From Colius striatus (lineage: Eukaryota; Chordata; Aves; Coliiformes; Coliidae): a stretch of 64,000 nt of DNA. The translations under genes were made by a program, and so were the position numbers. Where the stretch lies: the NCBI RefSeq assembly GCF_028858725.1, contig NC_084768.1, positions 1,409,853 through 1,473,852 on the forward strand, read 5' to 3'. This document shows, one piece after another, positions 46,594 to 57,059 of this stretch (positions are counted from its first letter, which is position 1; every line of letters begins with the position of its first letter). The notes under the pieces are model-generated. The model worked only from the letters and a program-made list of their open reading frames with translations, did not search any database and was not told the DNA's origin.

Positions 46594-47778
46594 TGTGGTG
46601 TCAACCTTGTTTTCCTGTCAAGGTCTCCACGTGGGTTGGTTTTGAAGGTGTCTTTTCTGTCCAAGTCTGCTTTCAGTGCTTCCAGCTCCGGCTGCTGCTC
46701 CTCGCTCAGCAGGGCAGGGCTGCAAAGCCGAGACACCTTGGCCATTCCTGCAGGCGATGGCTTCTTGCGCTTCTGCCCGGATCTGCCATCCGCTGCAGTC
46801 AGAGACTCGTTGCTGGTGGTTTCTTCAAAGTCTTCAAGCAGCTGCTGCAACTCCCTGTTGACACTGAGGATGGAAGTGTAGGTGCCAGAGGAGGTGTCTG
46901 TGGTGGCCAGACTCCCTGTGCCTTGCGGGGCTGTTGCAGGACAGACCGTGTGGCTGTGTGCTGGGGGCATCCTGCTCTGTTTGCAGGCCCCACTCTTGAG
47001 CCTCTGGGCATATTCAGGGTGAAGTGTCCAAAAGCCGCCTCTGCCTGGCTCCCCCTTCTCCTGGGGCACCCTGATGAAGCTCTTGTTCAAGGAGAGGTTG
47101 TGCCGGATGGATCTCTAGAGCCAGAAGAGAAGCAGCAAAGCAAAAGCAATGGTGAGTGTTGGGCTGGTGCTGCGGCACCGAGCTGCGTGGGGCTGGGGGA
47201 AAGGCACATTGTGGCCTGGGGGCAAAGAGAGGAGACAGCAATGTCAGGGCATCCTGGGCTCCATGGGCAGAAGAAGCTTTTGTGTGTCATGTGCAGAGCT
47301 TGGTTAGGAACATAGCCAAAAACAAAAGAAAGGAAAAGAAGAAAGAGGAAAGTGAAATGGAAAGGAAAGGGAAAGGGAAAGGAAAGGGAAAGGAAAGAGG
47401 AAGGGAAGGGAAGGGAAGGGAAGGGAAGGGAAGGGAAGGGAAGGGAAGGGAAGGGAAGGGAAGGAAAGGAAAGGAAAGGAAAGGAAAGGAAAGGAAAGGA
47501 AAGGAAAGGAAAGGAAAGGAAAGGAAAGGAAAGGAAAGGAAAGGAAAGGAAAGGAAAGGAAAGGAAAGGAAAGAAGGAAAGGAAAGGAAAGGAAAGGAAA
47601 GGAAAGGAAAGGAAAGGAAAGGAAAATAAGAGGGAAGGAAGGAAGGAAGGAAGGAAGGCGGAAAGAAAAAAAAAGGAAGACAGGAAAAAAAGGAAAAAAA
47701 CCCCAAAAATGTTGAAAAACACACACACAAAAAAGAAAGAAAGAAAGGAAAGAAAGAAAGAAAGAAAGAAAGAAAGGA

Positions 47779-47810
<32 letters not shown>

Positions 47811-47913
47811 ATAAAGGGAATAAAGAGAAAGAAAGAAAGGAAGAAAGAAAGAATAAAGGGAATAAAGAGAAAGAAAGAAAAGAAAGTAAGAAAGAAGGAA
47901 ACTAGGAAAGAAA

Positions 47914-47967
<54 letters not shown>

Positions 47968-48274
47968 GAAAGAAAGGAAGAAAGTAAGGGAAAGAATGTA
48001 AGACAAGGAAAGAAAGAAAGGAAAGAATAAAAGAAAGAAAGGAAGGAAAAAAGAAAAGAAGAAAGGAAGAGAGAAAGAAAGAATAAAAGAAAGAAAAAAG
48101 ACAGAAAGAAAGAAAGGGAGAAAGAAAGAAAGAAAGAAGGAAAGAAAGGAAGAAAGAAAGAAAAGAAAGGAAGAAAGATAGGAAGAAAGAGAGATAGAAA
48201 GGGAGAAAAAAAGAAAGAAACAAACGAAAGGAAAGAAGAAAAGGAAGGAAGGAAGGAAGGAAGGAAGGAAGGAA

Positions 48275-48324
<50 letters not shown>

Positions 48325-50289
48325 AGGAAAGAGAAAGACAGAAAGAAAGAGAGAGAGTAAGAAAAAGAAAGAAGAAAGAAAAATAAAAGAAATTAAGGAA
48401 GAAAAAAGGAAGAAAGAAAGAAAACAAAAGGAAGAAAGGAAGAAAGAAAGAGAGGAAGAAGAAAAAAAGAAGAAAGGGAGAAAGAAAGAAAGAAAGAAAA
48501 GGAAAGAAAAGAAGAGAAGAAATAAAGAAAGAAGGAACGAAAGAAAGAAAGGAAGAAAGTAAGAAAGAAGGAAAGAAAGAAAAAAGAAAGAATGAAAAAG
48601 TAAGAAGAAAGAAAGGAAGGAAGGAAGAGAGGAAAAACAAAATATAAAAAAATATAATTACAAACAAAGGAAGTGATAAAGATAAAGAAAGAAGGGGAGA
48701 AAGAACTTTAAAGGAAAAGAAAGAGAAAGAGAAAGAGAAAGAGAAAGAGAAAGAGAAAGAGAAAGAGAAAAAGAAAGAGAGAAAAGAAAGAAGGAGGGAA
48801 GAAAGGAAAAAACAAAATATGTAAAATTAAACAAAATCCCATTTGAAAAAAAAACTGAACAACAGAGGGAAAAAAAGAAGTGGAAACGAAGAGCAGGAGC
48901 ACAGAAATCCCTGCAAACAGTCCAGGCTGTGCTCAGTGCACAGCCACAGCTGAACGGCACTGTACAATGGTCACACACTGCAGCTGATGTCTCTGCTCCC
49001 CATCTGCCCTCCTCAGCCCAAACTCCCTGCAGCCCGGGCTGCCTCTGTTCTTCCCTGTCTGCTTCACACCTTGAGCATTCCTGCCTGCAACAGCCCTCTG
49101 CAGAGAAGGGCTGGAAACCTTCCTGCCTTTGTTACTAAGCACAATTGATGACGAGCATGGTGAGGATCCAGCCGTAAGCTGGAGGAGAAACCACCCCACT
49201 GGCACACAGCTCCTGTCCTGAATCCCTCCCGTAGGTGCCCCCAGCACAGGGGATGGGGAGGAACCAGGTGAGCCTGGAGAGGAACCAGCAGGTCCCCTTC
49301 TCCCTTCCCTTCCCTTCCCTTCCCTTCCCTTCCCTTCCTTCCCTTCCCTTCCCTTCCCTTCCCTTCCCTTCCCTTCCCTTCCCTTCCCTTCCCTTCCCTT
49401 CCCTTCCCTTCCCTTCCCTTCCCTTCCCTGTGCTGGGCTTCAGGAGCTGCTGCACACCCCCCCTGCCTGAGGACAAGGTGGCCACACCTGGGCAGGGGGT
49501 TGCAGGGTTGTGCCCAGCCCTGCCTGCAGCAGCCCCCAGGATGGTTGGCACGCTCTGGCTTTGGGCTGGCAGGAACACAAGGGGAAGGATGAGCCACCCG
49601 GGTCCCTCCTGCCCTGCCCCGGCCCACAGAGCCTCAGCCCCAAGCTGCTGCCCATCCCAGCCCCTCCTCAGCAGCTGCCTGTGCTGCTCTCCTCCCAGCA
49701 GCACCCAGCATCCCCGCAGGCCCTTCCCCTGCACGCTGGGGCTCTGCAAAGCCCTCCCCAGCCCTGTGGGCACAGGGGCTCAAAGGCAAGAGCTCTGCCA
49801 GTCTCCTACCTGCCAGCTGGGATCAGCGTGTCGGAAGTAGCTGAAGTTGTCCCTGATCCACTTGTAGATGTCAGAGAGGGAGATGCTGGGCTTCTGGCTG
49901 GCTTCCATGGCCATGCAGATGAGGCTGGCGTAGGTGTAGGGTGGCCTGACAGAAGGGTTGCTCCTGTGGCCAGTGTCCTGTGCGAGCTCAGGGCTCAGCA
50001 CCGTTCTGGAGGCTGAGGAGGAGATGGGCTGGCAGGGGGAGTGGGACAGAGCCCCGCAGGCGGGCTCAGCAGCCAGGGCTGAGCACGGGGCAGCCAAAGT
50101 GGAGCAGCGCTGAGAGCTGGGGGGGTCAGGGCCACCCAGGCAGCAGGAGGACTTGGCCAAGCTGGTGTTGGCCAAGGAAAAGTCCTTCAGCCACAGGAGA
50201 CTGGTCAGATTGTCATCTGAGTCCTCCAAGCTGAAGCTCCTCCCTGCCTCAGTGGCTTCCCAGTCGCTGCTGGAGCTGCCTTGAGCCAT
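46590..50289 (-). CDS. FOXJ1-like forkhead transcription factor, two exons
   Basis: Exon 1 is 49810-50289 and exon 2 is 46590-47114, joined at [18 protein letters not shown] with GT-AG borders (cag|GTAGGA, ctctag|AGA). The product is 334 residues. The forkhead domain is complete and split by the intron at the FOXJ1 position: [36 protein letters not shown], then [11 protein letters not shown]. The N-terminus ([12 protein letters not shown]) also matches FOXJ1 (LTSLQWLQEFSI type). FOXJ1 is the master activator of motile cilium genes. Here the frame stops at 46590, soon after entering a 410-base tandem duplication, so the C-terminal FDETF-type motif is lost from this frame. An upstream in-frame ATG at 50316 is possible; I prefer 50289 because MAQGSS aligns with the FOXJ1 start. 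The promoter side is a CpG island. Confidence 0.85.
47320..48830. repeat. Purine-strand microsatellite block (GGGAA, GGAAA, GAAA, GAGAAA)
   Basis: About 1.5 kb is almost pure purine on the plus strand: (GGGAA)n near 47395-47462, (GGAAA)n near 47462-47625, long (GAAA)n and GGAA runs 47640-48640, and (GAGAAA)n near 48720-48780. It fills much of the single intron of the FOXJ1-like gene. The long Phe/Ser/Leu ORFs on the minus strand are translations of this repeat and are not genes. Confidence 0.95.
49296..49430. repeat. (CCCTT)n pentanucleotide microsatellite
   Basis: Roughly 26 tandem CCCTT units with one short irregular unit lie in the intron, about 380 bases from exon 1. This is the reverse complement of the GGGAA repeats elsewhere in this gene. 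Confidence 0.95.
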
Positions 50290-50328
50290 GTCTGGGCGTG
50301 CTGGCTGCTCCTCCATTCCCCGAGCCCA

Positions 50329-50516
50329 CGGGAAGGGAAGGGAGGGGAAGGGAAGGGAAGGGAAGGGAAGGGAAGGGAAGGGAAGGGAAGGGAAGGGAAG
50401 GGAAGGGAAGGGAAGGGAAGGGAAGGGAAGGGAAGGGAAGGGAAGGGAAGGGAAGGGAAGGGAAGGGAAGGGAAGGGAAGGGAAGGGAAGGGAAGAGAAG
50501 GGAAGGGAAGGGAAGG
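50329..50516. repeat. (GGGAA)n microsatellite at the 5' end of the FOXJ1-like gene
   Basis: About 36 tandem GGGAA units begin 40 bases upstream of the preferred start codon and would lie in the 5' UTR or core promoter. A few interruptions occur (ggaggggaa near 50341, aagagaaggg near 50494). Confidence 0.95.
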
Positions 50517-51180
50517 AGACCCGGGGCAGCCGCTGCACGGGCGAGAGGCAGCGGGCTGAGGCTCCCCGAGGCTCCGCGGCTGTTTTCTCTCGGCTCGAAA
50601 GCCGCAGCGCCGGCGTGTGTGAGGCAGAAGGCAGCGGGCAGCGAGCAGCCCGAGCAGCCGGCTGTGAGTGCGGCCCCGCTCCCGGCCGAGCCCCCGCAGC
50701 CGCGCACCGGTCCCGGCCCGAGCCGCGCGGCCGCGGTTCAAAAGACGCCGCAGGCGCGGGACGGGGCCGGCGCTGCCCCGCGCACACACAAACGGCCTTT
50801 TCTGCCCCGACACGAGGCTCGGGGCGGCCACAGCCCGTGCCCGGCCCCGCGCCGGCAGCACACGCGGCCCGGGACGCTTCTGCTCGGCTTCTCCGGCCGC
50901 AGACGAACGAGCCCGAGCCGCCGCTTCCCGCCCCGCCGGCGGCTCCGCTCCCTCAGCGGCAGGAGCTGTCCCTGCCGGAGCTCTCCTGAAGCCGGCGAGG
51001 GCCGGAGCGCGGCCTCCGGCGCGGCCCTGGGCTCTTCCGAGCAGCCGGGGACAAAGCACTTGAGGCCCCGCTGCTGCCGTCCCCGTGCCGCCCCTTCACG
51101 GGCTCTGGCACCCGCCAGCCTTCCCCCACCGCTGCCCCGTGCTGCCCCACACCGCTCTCTGCAGAGCTTTGCAGCCAAGA
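50517..51180 (-). promoter_or_regulatory. CpG island upstream of the FOXJ1-like gene
   Basis: The sequence is strongly GC- and CpG-rich (for example gcgcggccgcgg, ggccccgcgccggc). It lies just upstream of exon 1 on the minus strand. A CpG-island promoter fits a FOXJ1-type gene. ORFs here on both strands are GC-rich artefacts without domains. Confidence 0.65.
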
Positions 51181-51237
51181 AGATATTCTCTCCGCTCTGG
51201 TACAGCCCTGTCTGGGTGATGCACCATTGCCAAGGTG

Positions 51238-51531
51238 TTAGAATACATAGCAAGAATACAATACAAGACAGCTCCCACAGCACAGTAAATCCATCAGCAA
51301 CAGAATGAGACTCACAGTTATTCTTTGGGCCATCATGTTCCCAGGCCCCTTCATCCTTTTCACAAAGTCATGCAGCCAACTTAGCAAAGCTATCAAGGTT
51401 AGAGCCCAGCTCAGAGCCAGGGTTAGTAGCAGCATGTTCCCAAACATTGGGAAGGAGAGATGCATTACAGCAAGGCTCCCAGACCAGCACAGGAGCTTTG
51501 CACTCAGGAGCTTACTACAATGACAATGCAT
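51238..51531 (-). CDS. Hydrophobic ORF, status doubtful
   Basis: A 97-codon frame carries two strongly hydrophobic stretches (NMLLLTLALSWALTLIALL and RITVSLILLLMDLLCC) separated by a short charged loop. I do not recognise it. There is no supporting start context, splice signal or homology. It could be a degraded membrane-protein exon or chance. Confidence 0.2.
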   Translation of the reverse strand: MHCHCSKLLSAKLLCWSGSLAVMHLSFPMFGNMLLLTLALSWALTLIALLSWLHDFVKRMKGPGNMMAQRITVSLILLLMDLLCCGSCLVLYSCYVF

Positions 51532-51594
51532 TTGATGTGAAACTGCTGTTATCTCGCCCCATCTTGGGCGCTAACAAGGTGTGTGGTGGTTTGA

Positions 51595-52330
51595 CCCTGG
51601 GGATTTTTGGGAAGCAAAGTTTGGTGGAACCAAAGTTTGGGGAAGCAAAAGCTTGGAGAAGAAAAAGATTGGGGAAGCTAAGTTTGGGGAAGCAAAATGT
51701 GGGGAAGCCACAGTTTGGGGAAGCAAAGGAAAAGGAAAGTAAGTGGATGAAAGAAAAGCAAAGCAAAGCTTGAGCAAGCAAAGGAAAGCAAAGCAGAGTT
51801 TGGGGAAGCAACACTGAGGGAAGCAAAAGTTTGGGGAAGCAAAGTTTGGGTAAGCAAAGCAAAGCTTGGGCAAGCAAAGCAGAAGTTTGGAGAAGCAAAA
51901 GTTTGTGGTATCAAAAGTTTGTGGTAACAAAGTTTGGGGAAGTAAAACCTTGGTTAAGCAAAACCTCGGGGAAGTAAAAGCTTGGGAAGCAAAAGTTTGG
52001 GGAAACAAAAGTTTGGGAAAGTAAAAGTTTGAGAAAGCAAAGCAAAGTTTAGGGAAGGAAAGCAAAGCAAAGTTTCAGGAAGCAAAGAAAAGCAAAGTTT
52101 GGGGGAACAAAAGTTTGGGGAAGCAAAAGCTTGGGGAAGCAAAGTTGAGGGAAGCAAAAGCTTGGGGAAGCAAAGCAAAGGTTGGGGAAGGAAAGCAATG
52201 CTTGGGAAAGCAAAGCAAAATTTGGGGGAGGAAAGCAAAGGAAAGCAAGTGGATGAAAGAATAAAAAGAATATGGAAGAGAAGTAAATCAAAGCAAAGCA
52301 AAGCAAGGAAAAGCAAAGGAAAGGGAAAGG
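51595..52330. repeat. Degenerate 15-17 bp array (GTTTGGGGAAGCAAA)
   Basis: Tens of units of gtttggggaagcaaa, with variants such as gcttgggaaagcaaagc, run for about 740 bases. Period varies from 15 to 24 bases, so several ORFs on the minus strand (Phe/Pro/Leu-rich) are translations of the array. Confidence 0.9.
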
Positions 52331-52970
52331 GAAGGAGAAAATAGAGAGAAAAGAGAAAAGAAATGGGAAGAAAACAATCCCCAGTGATGAAGGAAGTAAG
52401 GAAAACACCAAGCAGTAGTAAAGGGAACGAAACAGGCACAGAAAGAGCAATGAAAACTCCATGGGTGTTTGGGAACTGAGGAAAAAAAGTGATGGAACGG
52501 GGAAAGAGACGAAAATGGATGAAACGCTTTCTGCCTCACACGCTCACGGCACTGCAGACACACAGCCTGGCTGAACTCAGCATTCAAGGCAGCTCTTCAA
52601 GGCACAGAAATCATGCATTATTAGATAAAACCCATTTTACTCTTTCCTTGAGCTTATGCCAGGGAACAAACAGCAAGTGCTGTTGTCCTCAACTCCCCAG
52701 GGGAACCCACAGCCCAGCCCAAACTCGTGACGTGGCTGGACTGCTCCCCTGGGCAGCCGTGCAGCTTGTGTCCACACTGAGCAGCAGCAGCAGAATGAAC
52801 CAGAGCTCGAGGAACACCACAGGGCAAGTGTCACCCAGCCACTTGCAGTTTTAGGACTAAGCCAAAACAGGGCAACGAGAGAAGATTTAAGAAATGTAAA
52901 GAAAATGGCCATGTAAGATTTGTCCAAGTCACTCTCCCTCATCTTGAGCTCTGCAATTGAGAGAAACAAA
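52331..52970. other. Unannotated stretch
   Basis: No recognised gene or repeat. A ctctcaattgcag acceptor-like site (minus strand) occurs near 52960, just past the Shroom-like fragment. Confidence 0.3.
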
Positions 52971-52974
52971 GCCA

Positions 52975-53305
52975 AGCAAAATCCCCAACACAGCGCCACT
53001 CAATGCACTGACCACAGGATTGGCCTTTCTCACCCGCTCTTCCTGAGAGCTGTTTTTGCCCAGGTTATTGAAGGCATTTGCCACTTGGGCCAGATCACCT
53101 GATGGTAACAGCAGGAGGTTGATCATTATGGCAAAGTCACTGACAAACCTCTTAAACTCCTGGAACCTTTTGGCTTGCAGACTTCTTTCACAATGGCCTC
53201 TGCCTTCTCCCCCAGGCTATTGTTTGCTTGCATCTCTTCCAGAAGAGTCTCTCGTGCTTCCCTCAGCATCCACAGCTCCCTCCCAATGGTGTCAACGTGA
53301 TCTTG
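52975..53305 (-). pseudogene. Shroom ASD2 domain fragment B
   Basis: After a good acceptor (cttttccacag) the minus-strand frame reads [20 protein letters not shown], then [10 protein letters not shown]. With a frame change near 53180 it continues as [20 protein letters not shown] and GDLAQVANAFNNLGKNSSQE. In order this is the Shroom ASD2 domain: the NALGEE-like motif, C-x-P-x-E-F, MFIGDL-like, VVNLLLSLSGRLARVENAL-like and the EER run. The canonical LxRRE-type end of ASD2 is not found. The frameshift and missing end mark a broken copy. Fragment A at 37.8 kb is a separate, differently broken copy. Confidence 0.75.
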
Positions 53306-53526
53306 CTGTGGAAAAGAAAGAGGATGAGAATTGATCAGCCCTGCTACAGCGTTTTGCACCACTTCTGAAAGTCATGACAAGAAATCTAGCTATTTAGTGC
53401 CCTGAAACTCCCACGGGGCTTTGACAGTGAGTGCATTACAAGTACAGCTATGTCTAAGGCCGATGTCTCTGCATTCAAACGTAGCTCTGTGATGCCAACC
53501 TTGAGAGCTGTGTTAAAGCAGTTTAC

Positions 53527-53666
53527 CTTTGTGGCAAAAGACAAAGGGCTCCCACTGCTCAGCAAAGCTTTCCTGCCTCTTCTTTGAGCAGCTCCAAAGC
53601 CTGCTGTGGAACAGCCTCCAGTACAGTGCATCCTTTCTCTCCAAGGGCCAGGTCCGTGACACCTTC
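53527..53666 (-). pseudogene. Exon-like remnant upstream of Shroom-like fragment B
   Basis: A 140-base stretch is bounded by an acceptor-like gtcctcag and a donor-like AAAG|GTAAAC. One frame reads GVTDLALGEKGCTVLEAVPQ and QALELLKEEAGK, then hits a stop; a different frame continues as AEQWEPFVFCHK. The composition suggests an old coding exon with a frameshift. I could not place it in Shroom or another family. Confidence 0.4.
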
Positions 53667-53779
53667 CTGAGGACTGACACTTAGGAAGCTGAACTAGGAA
53701 ACCAATGCTGTCTTTTTCACGTGACACAGCTGAAGCCAGGGCACTGCGTAGCTTGTCCTTACTCTGCATAACGTTAGCA

Positions 53780-54800
53780 TCTCTGCAACAGCAATCCTCC
53801 CACTCTCAGAAAATCTGAGCGTTAACACTGCCTGGCCACGTTGCTGTCAGGAAATCGTAATCCCCGTGGCACAGGAGAGGCAACAGAATCCACTGCTGCA
53901 CGGCACAAAGCAGCCCCGTGGGAAGCTGTGCAAAGTGGCTCTGCCAAGGGACCAAACAAGCAGCCAGGTGAACAGACCACCTCCTCTGCAGCGTGTCAGG
54001 GATTCTCTAGCAGAATCCCCCATGAGCTGGCACCACGTGCCCTGGCCTAGAAAACACACCTCAGGTGCATCACCAGCAGAACCAGAGCGAGAGCCCAGAT
54101 CTCCTCCCTCAGGACCCCTCTGTGCTCTGGCCACCTCCCTGCACGTGGGCACGAGCTCTTGTTTCTGATGTGCCCATCAGCTTTCACTTGTGCACAAGGG
54201 CTGAAAGTCAGTTCAGCTAGCTGTCTACCCTAACAAGAGACGAGTCACACCCTACAAATGCCTCGTTCATTACATGTAGATGCCTATGTGTTGTTCAGCT
54301 GATTTCAGGTAAGAAAACTTCCCAAAGCCTTCTCTAAACAGACACCTCTTAGTGCAGTTTCCACATGAAAACTGCATCCTCTAAAACAGCCCTCATCTCA
54401 CAGTGCCCCTCTGTGGGGTGGTTTTGGGAAACATTCTTCATGCCATTCTTTAGGACTCTGCTCTTTAAATGCAAATCTGATTACAAGCCTTCATGATGAC
54501 TGGGAAATACACTGACAGCAGCTGCTGCTCTCCAACACCACTGAAGAGTCACTGACAGCTTCTTTTGGGAACAAAATACCCAAACCCTACAAAAACCCTA
54601 CAAAAAGTCTTCACAGAGAGCAGCTACACATGGAACATTTAGCAGCCTTTCTGACAGCACAAGTTCAACACATGAATTATCAGGATTGGTTTTTCTCCCT
54701 GTGTTACAGTCAATATCTAAGGAGCCAGAAGAGCTCCAGGCTGCATCTTGGGACTGTCAGATGAATCATTTATCGCTGTGAATCCTGTGTCAGTAAACAA
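53780..54800. other. Unannotated stretch
   Basis: Short ORFs only. Nothing recognised. Confidence 0.3.
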
Positions 54801-54809
54801 GAAAACAAC

Positions 54810-55323
54810 CAAACCTCATCTGGGCTCCCCAGCGGCAGAGGGACAGGGAACTGCTGGAGAGAGGCCAGTCCAGGGCCACCAAGATGCTGAGGGGACTGGA
54901 GCATCTTCCTTCTGAGGAAAGGCTGTGGGACCTGGGGCTGTTCAGTCTGGAGAAGAGAAGGCTGAGGGGGAATCTCATTCATAGTTACAAATATCTGAAT
55001 GGTGGGTGTCAGGAGGTTTGGGCAGCACTTGTTTCTGTTGTATCCAGCAACAGGACAAGGGGTGATGGGATGAAGCTGGAACACAACAAGTTCCATTCAA
55101 ACACAGGGAAAACTGTTTCACAGTGTTTCAGTGAGGGAGCCCTGGCCCAGGCTGCCCAGGGAGGGTGTGGAGGCTCCTTCCTTGGAGGGCTTCAAGACCC
55201 ACCTGGACACATTCCTGTGTGACCTGATCGAGGTGGGAGCTGCTTCTGTAGTGGGGTTGGGCTGGATGAGCTCTAAAGGTCCCTTCCAACCCCACCATGC
55301 TGTGACCCTGTGATTCTATGACT
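54810..55323 (+). mobile_element. CR1 LINE 3' fragment, plus orientation
   Basis: A long CR1 3' segment: 'ggaaaggctgtgggacctggggctg', 'ctggagaagagaaggctgaggggg', 'gcccaggctgcccagggagggtgtggaggctcc', 'gtcccttccaaccccaccatg', ending with gattctatgact. Confidence 0.95.
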
Positions 55324-55329
55324 TTCCCA

Positions 55330-56520
55330 GTATTTCTGGCTGCTCTGACTGGCCACACAGAAAGCAGCTCAGCACAGAGCTGCTCAGGTGGTTCACTGCT
55401 TGGCAAGCTCTGTGTCAATTCCTCTGCTTTCAGCTCACCACCCCGTTTCACATGAAGTTGAGGCCTAAACTCAGAGTGAACTTGGTGTTCCTCCATTGTT
55501 TTTACACCATTCAGGAGCTGCTGAGCCTCACTACAAAAAGCACTCTGTAACATCTGTCTGGGTTTTAGCATTGTGGTGAAGCTGCGCTAAACTCAGCCCA
55601 TGAGACACACACATTCCACTCCTGCTCGCTGGGGCTACCGGGCTCGTTTCACAAGTTCATGGCAAAGAAAACATAATGCACTGGAAAGAGAAGAAAACAG
55701 CAAAGTGACCCAAGTGATGGCTCCCTGTGAAATGCCTGAACTTGTTTCAAAGGGGAAAAACATTCACCAGACGTTTCTAATGTGCAGAGCAGAGAATGAC
55801 AAGAGTGACAGTCCTTCTGCAGTGGGCTGCAGTTCAGCTCTCTGGTAACAGAACGGGCTGATTTCCAGGAATCGAGGAGCAGGTTCTGGGCGTGAGTCTC
55901 CTTGAACAGAACTGCGGCCAGAAAGTGTGCCAGGGAGTGCTCAGGTTCCTACTGATCCCCTGTTCAGCTATTGCCAAGTATTGCTGGGCCAAGTTCTAGA
56001 GCCTGGCTGTTGTAGAAAGGTGCCTTGAGCCCCTTCCCAAGAGTTGGACGTGTTTTCTGACAAGATGCAAGGTAAAAGCCCACTGCCCTGAGTGCTGGCA
56101 TCCTACAGTCTGTGGGGCTGCAGGGACAGAAGCAAGCAGCAACATGTGTGTGCCAATGGCACGTACCTCCAGAGAAGATGACGCAGGAGCTCTGCTGAAA
56201 GCTCTTCATGAAATACTTGTCCTGTTTCCATGATCAGGGGTGTGTACTGGAGCTGGGGCAGTGGAGGGAGGAGCCTCTGAAGGGTGAACAGGATTTTGCT
56301 GTTCACAAACATCTGAGGCTGTTTTCAGTGTGCTGTTTAGTATGGCTGCAGGTGTGGATTATTGCCTTCTTCTCTCTCTCTGTACACTCAGACACACACA
56401 GTGAACAGCAAAAAGATTTTATACCAGTCTTAGAACAATGCAGGGAAAAACTACCATCTGGCCTGAGCTGGAGTGGGATGTCTGCAGACAACAAATGATT
56501 TCTGAAGGACGTTCAGAATT
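55330..56520. other. Unannotated stretch
   Basis: A minus-strand open segment near 55390-55560 has protein-like composition (FCSEAQQLLNGVKTMEEHQV), but no splice signals or family could be assigned. Otherwise nothing is recognised. Confidence 0.3.
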
Positions 56521-56524
56521 AGCT

Positions 56525-57055
56525 TGTGGACCAGAGCTGAGTCCAATGATCTCCTTGGTTCTGCTAGTCACACTCCTTCTGACACAAGCCAGGATGCCAT
56601 TGTCCTTCTTGGCCACTTGGCCATGCTGCTGGCTCATGTGCAGCTGCTGTTGATCAAGCTCCCCAGGCCCTTTCTCTCCAGCAGCTTTCCAGCCCCTCTA
56701 CCCCAGCCTGGAGCACTGTCTGGGGGTGTTGTGGCTGATGTGCAGGACCCAGCCCTGAGCCTTGTTGAACCTCATCCCATTGCACTTAGCCCATGGCTCC
56801 AGCCTGGCCAGGGCCCACTGAAGCTGCTTCCTGCCCTCACACAGATCTACACACCCACCCAGCTTGCTCAGGTAGAATCATAGAATCACAGCATGCTGGG
56901 GGTTGGAAGGGACCTTTAGAGACCATCCGGCCCAATCCCTTGCAGAAGCAGCTCCCACCTAGATCAGGGCACACAGGAACGTGTCCAGGCTGGTCTTGAA
57001 GAGCTCCAGGGAAGGAGCCTCCACACTCTCCCTGGGCAGCCTGGGCCAGATCCTG
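56525..57055 (-). mobile_element. CR1 LINE fragments, reverse orientation
   Basis: Two adjoining reverse CR1 pieces. 56873-57055 is the 3' end (tagaatcatagaatcacagc, 'ggttggaagggacctttagag', 'caggaacgtgtccaggctgg'). 56525-56872 is a more internal section ('gccttgttgaacctcatcccattg', 'ggcccactgaagctgcttcctg'). They sit where the downstream exons of RBBP6-like copy 2 would be expected. Confidence 0.85.
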
Positions 57056-57059
57056 AAAG

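Noticed and set aside
47087..48667. 526-codon Phe/Ser/Leu-rich ORF on the minus strand, resembling a multi-span membrane protein
   Set aside because: It is a translation of the GAAA/GGAA microsatellite; the hydrophobicity comes from repeated TTTC and CTTT codons.
50298..51308. Long ORFs with Gly/Arg/Glu/Lys repeats across the GGGAA tract and CpG island
   Set aside because: They arise from the five-base repeat read in all frames and from high GC content; no domain is present.
52929..53126. Apolipoprotein L-like reading of the minus-strand segment
   Set aside because: Only a vague hydrophobic pattern supported it. The Shroom ASD2 match is continuous through the preceding coiled coil and is also supported by the second fragment at 37.8 kb.
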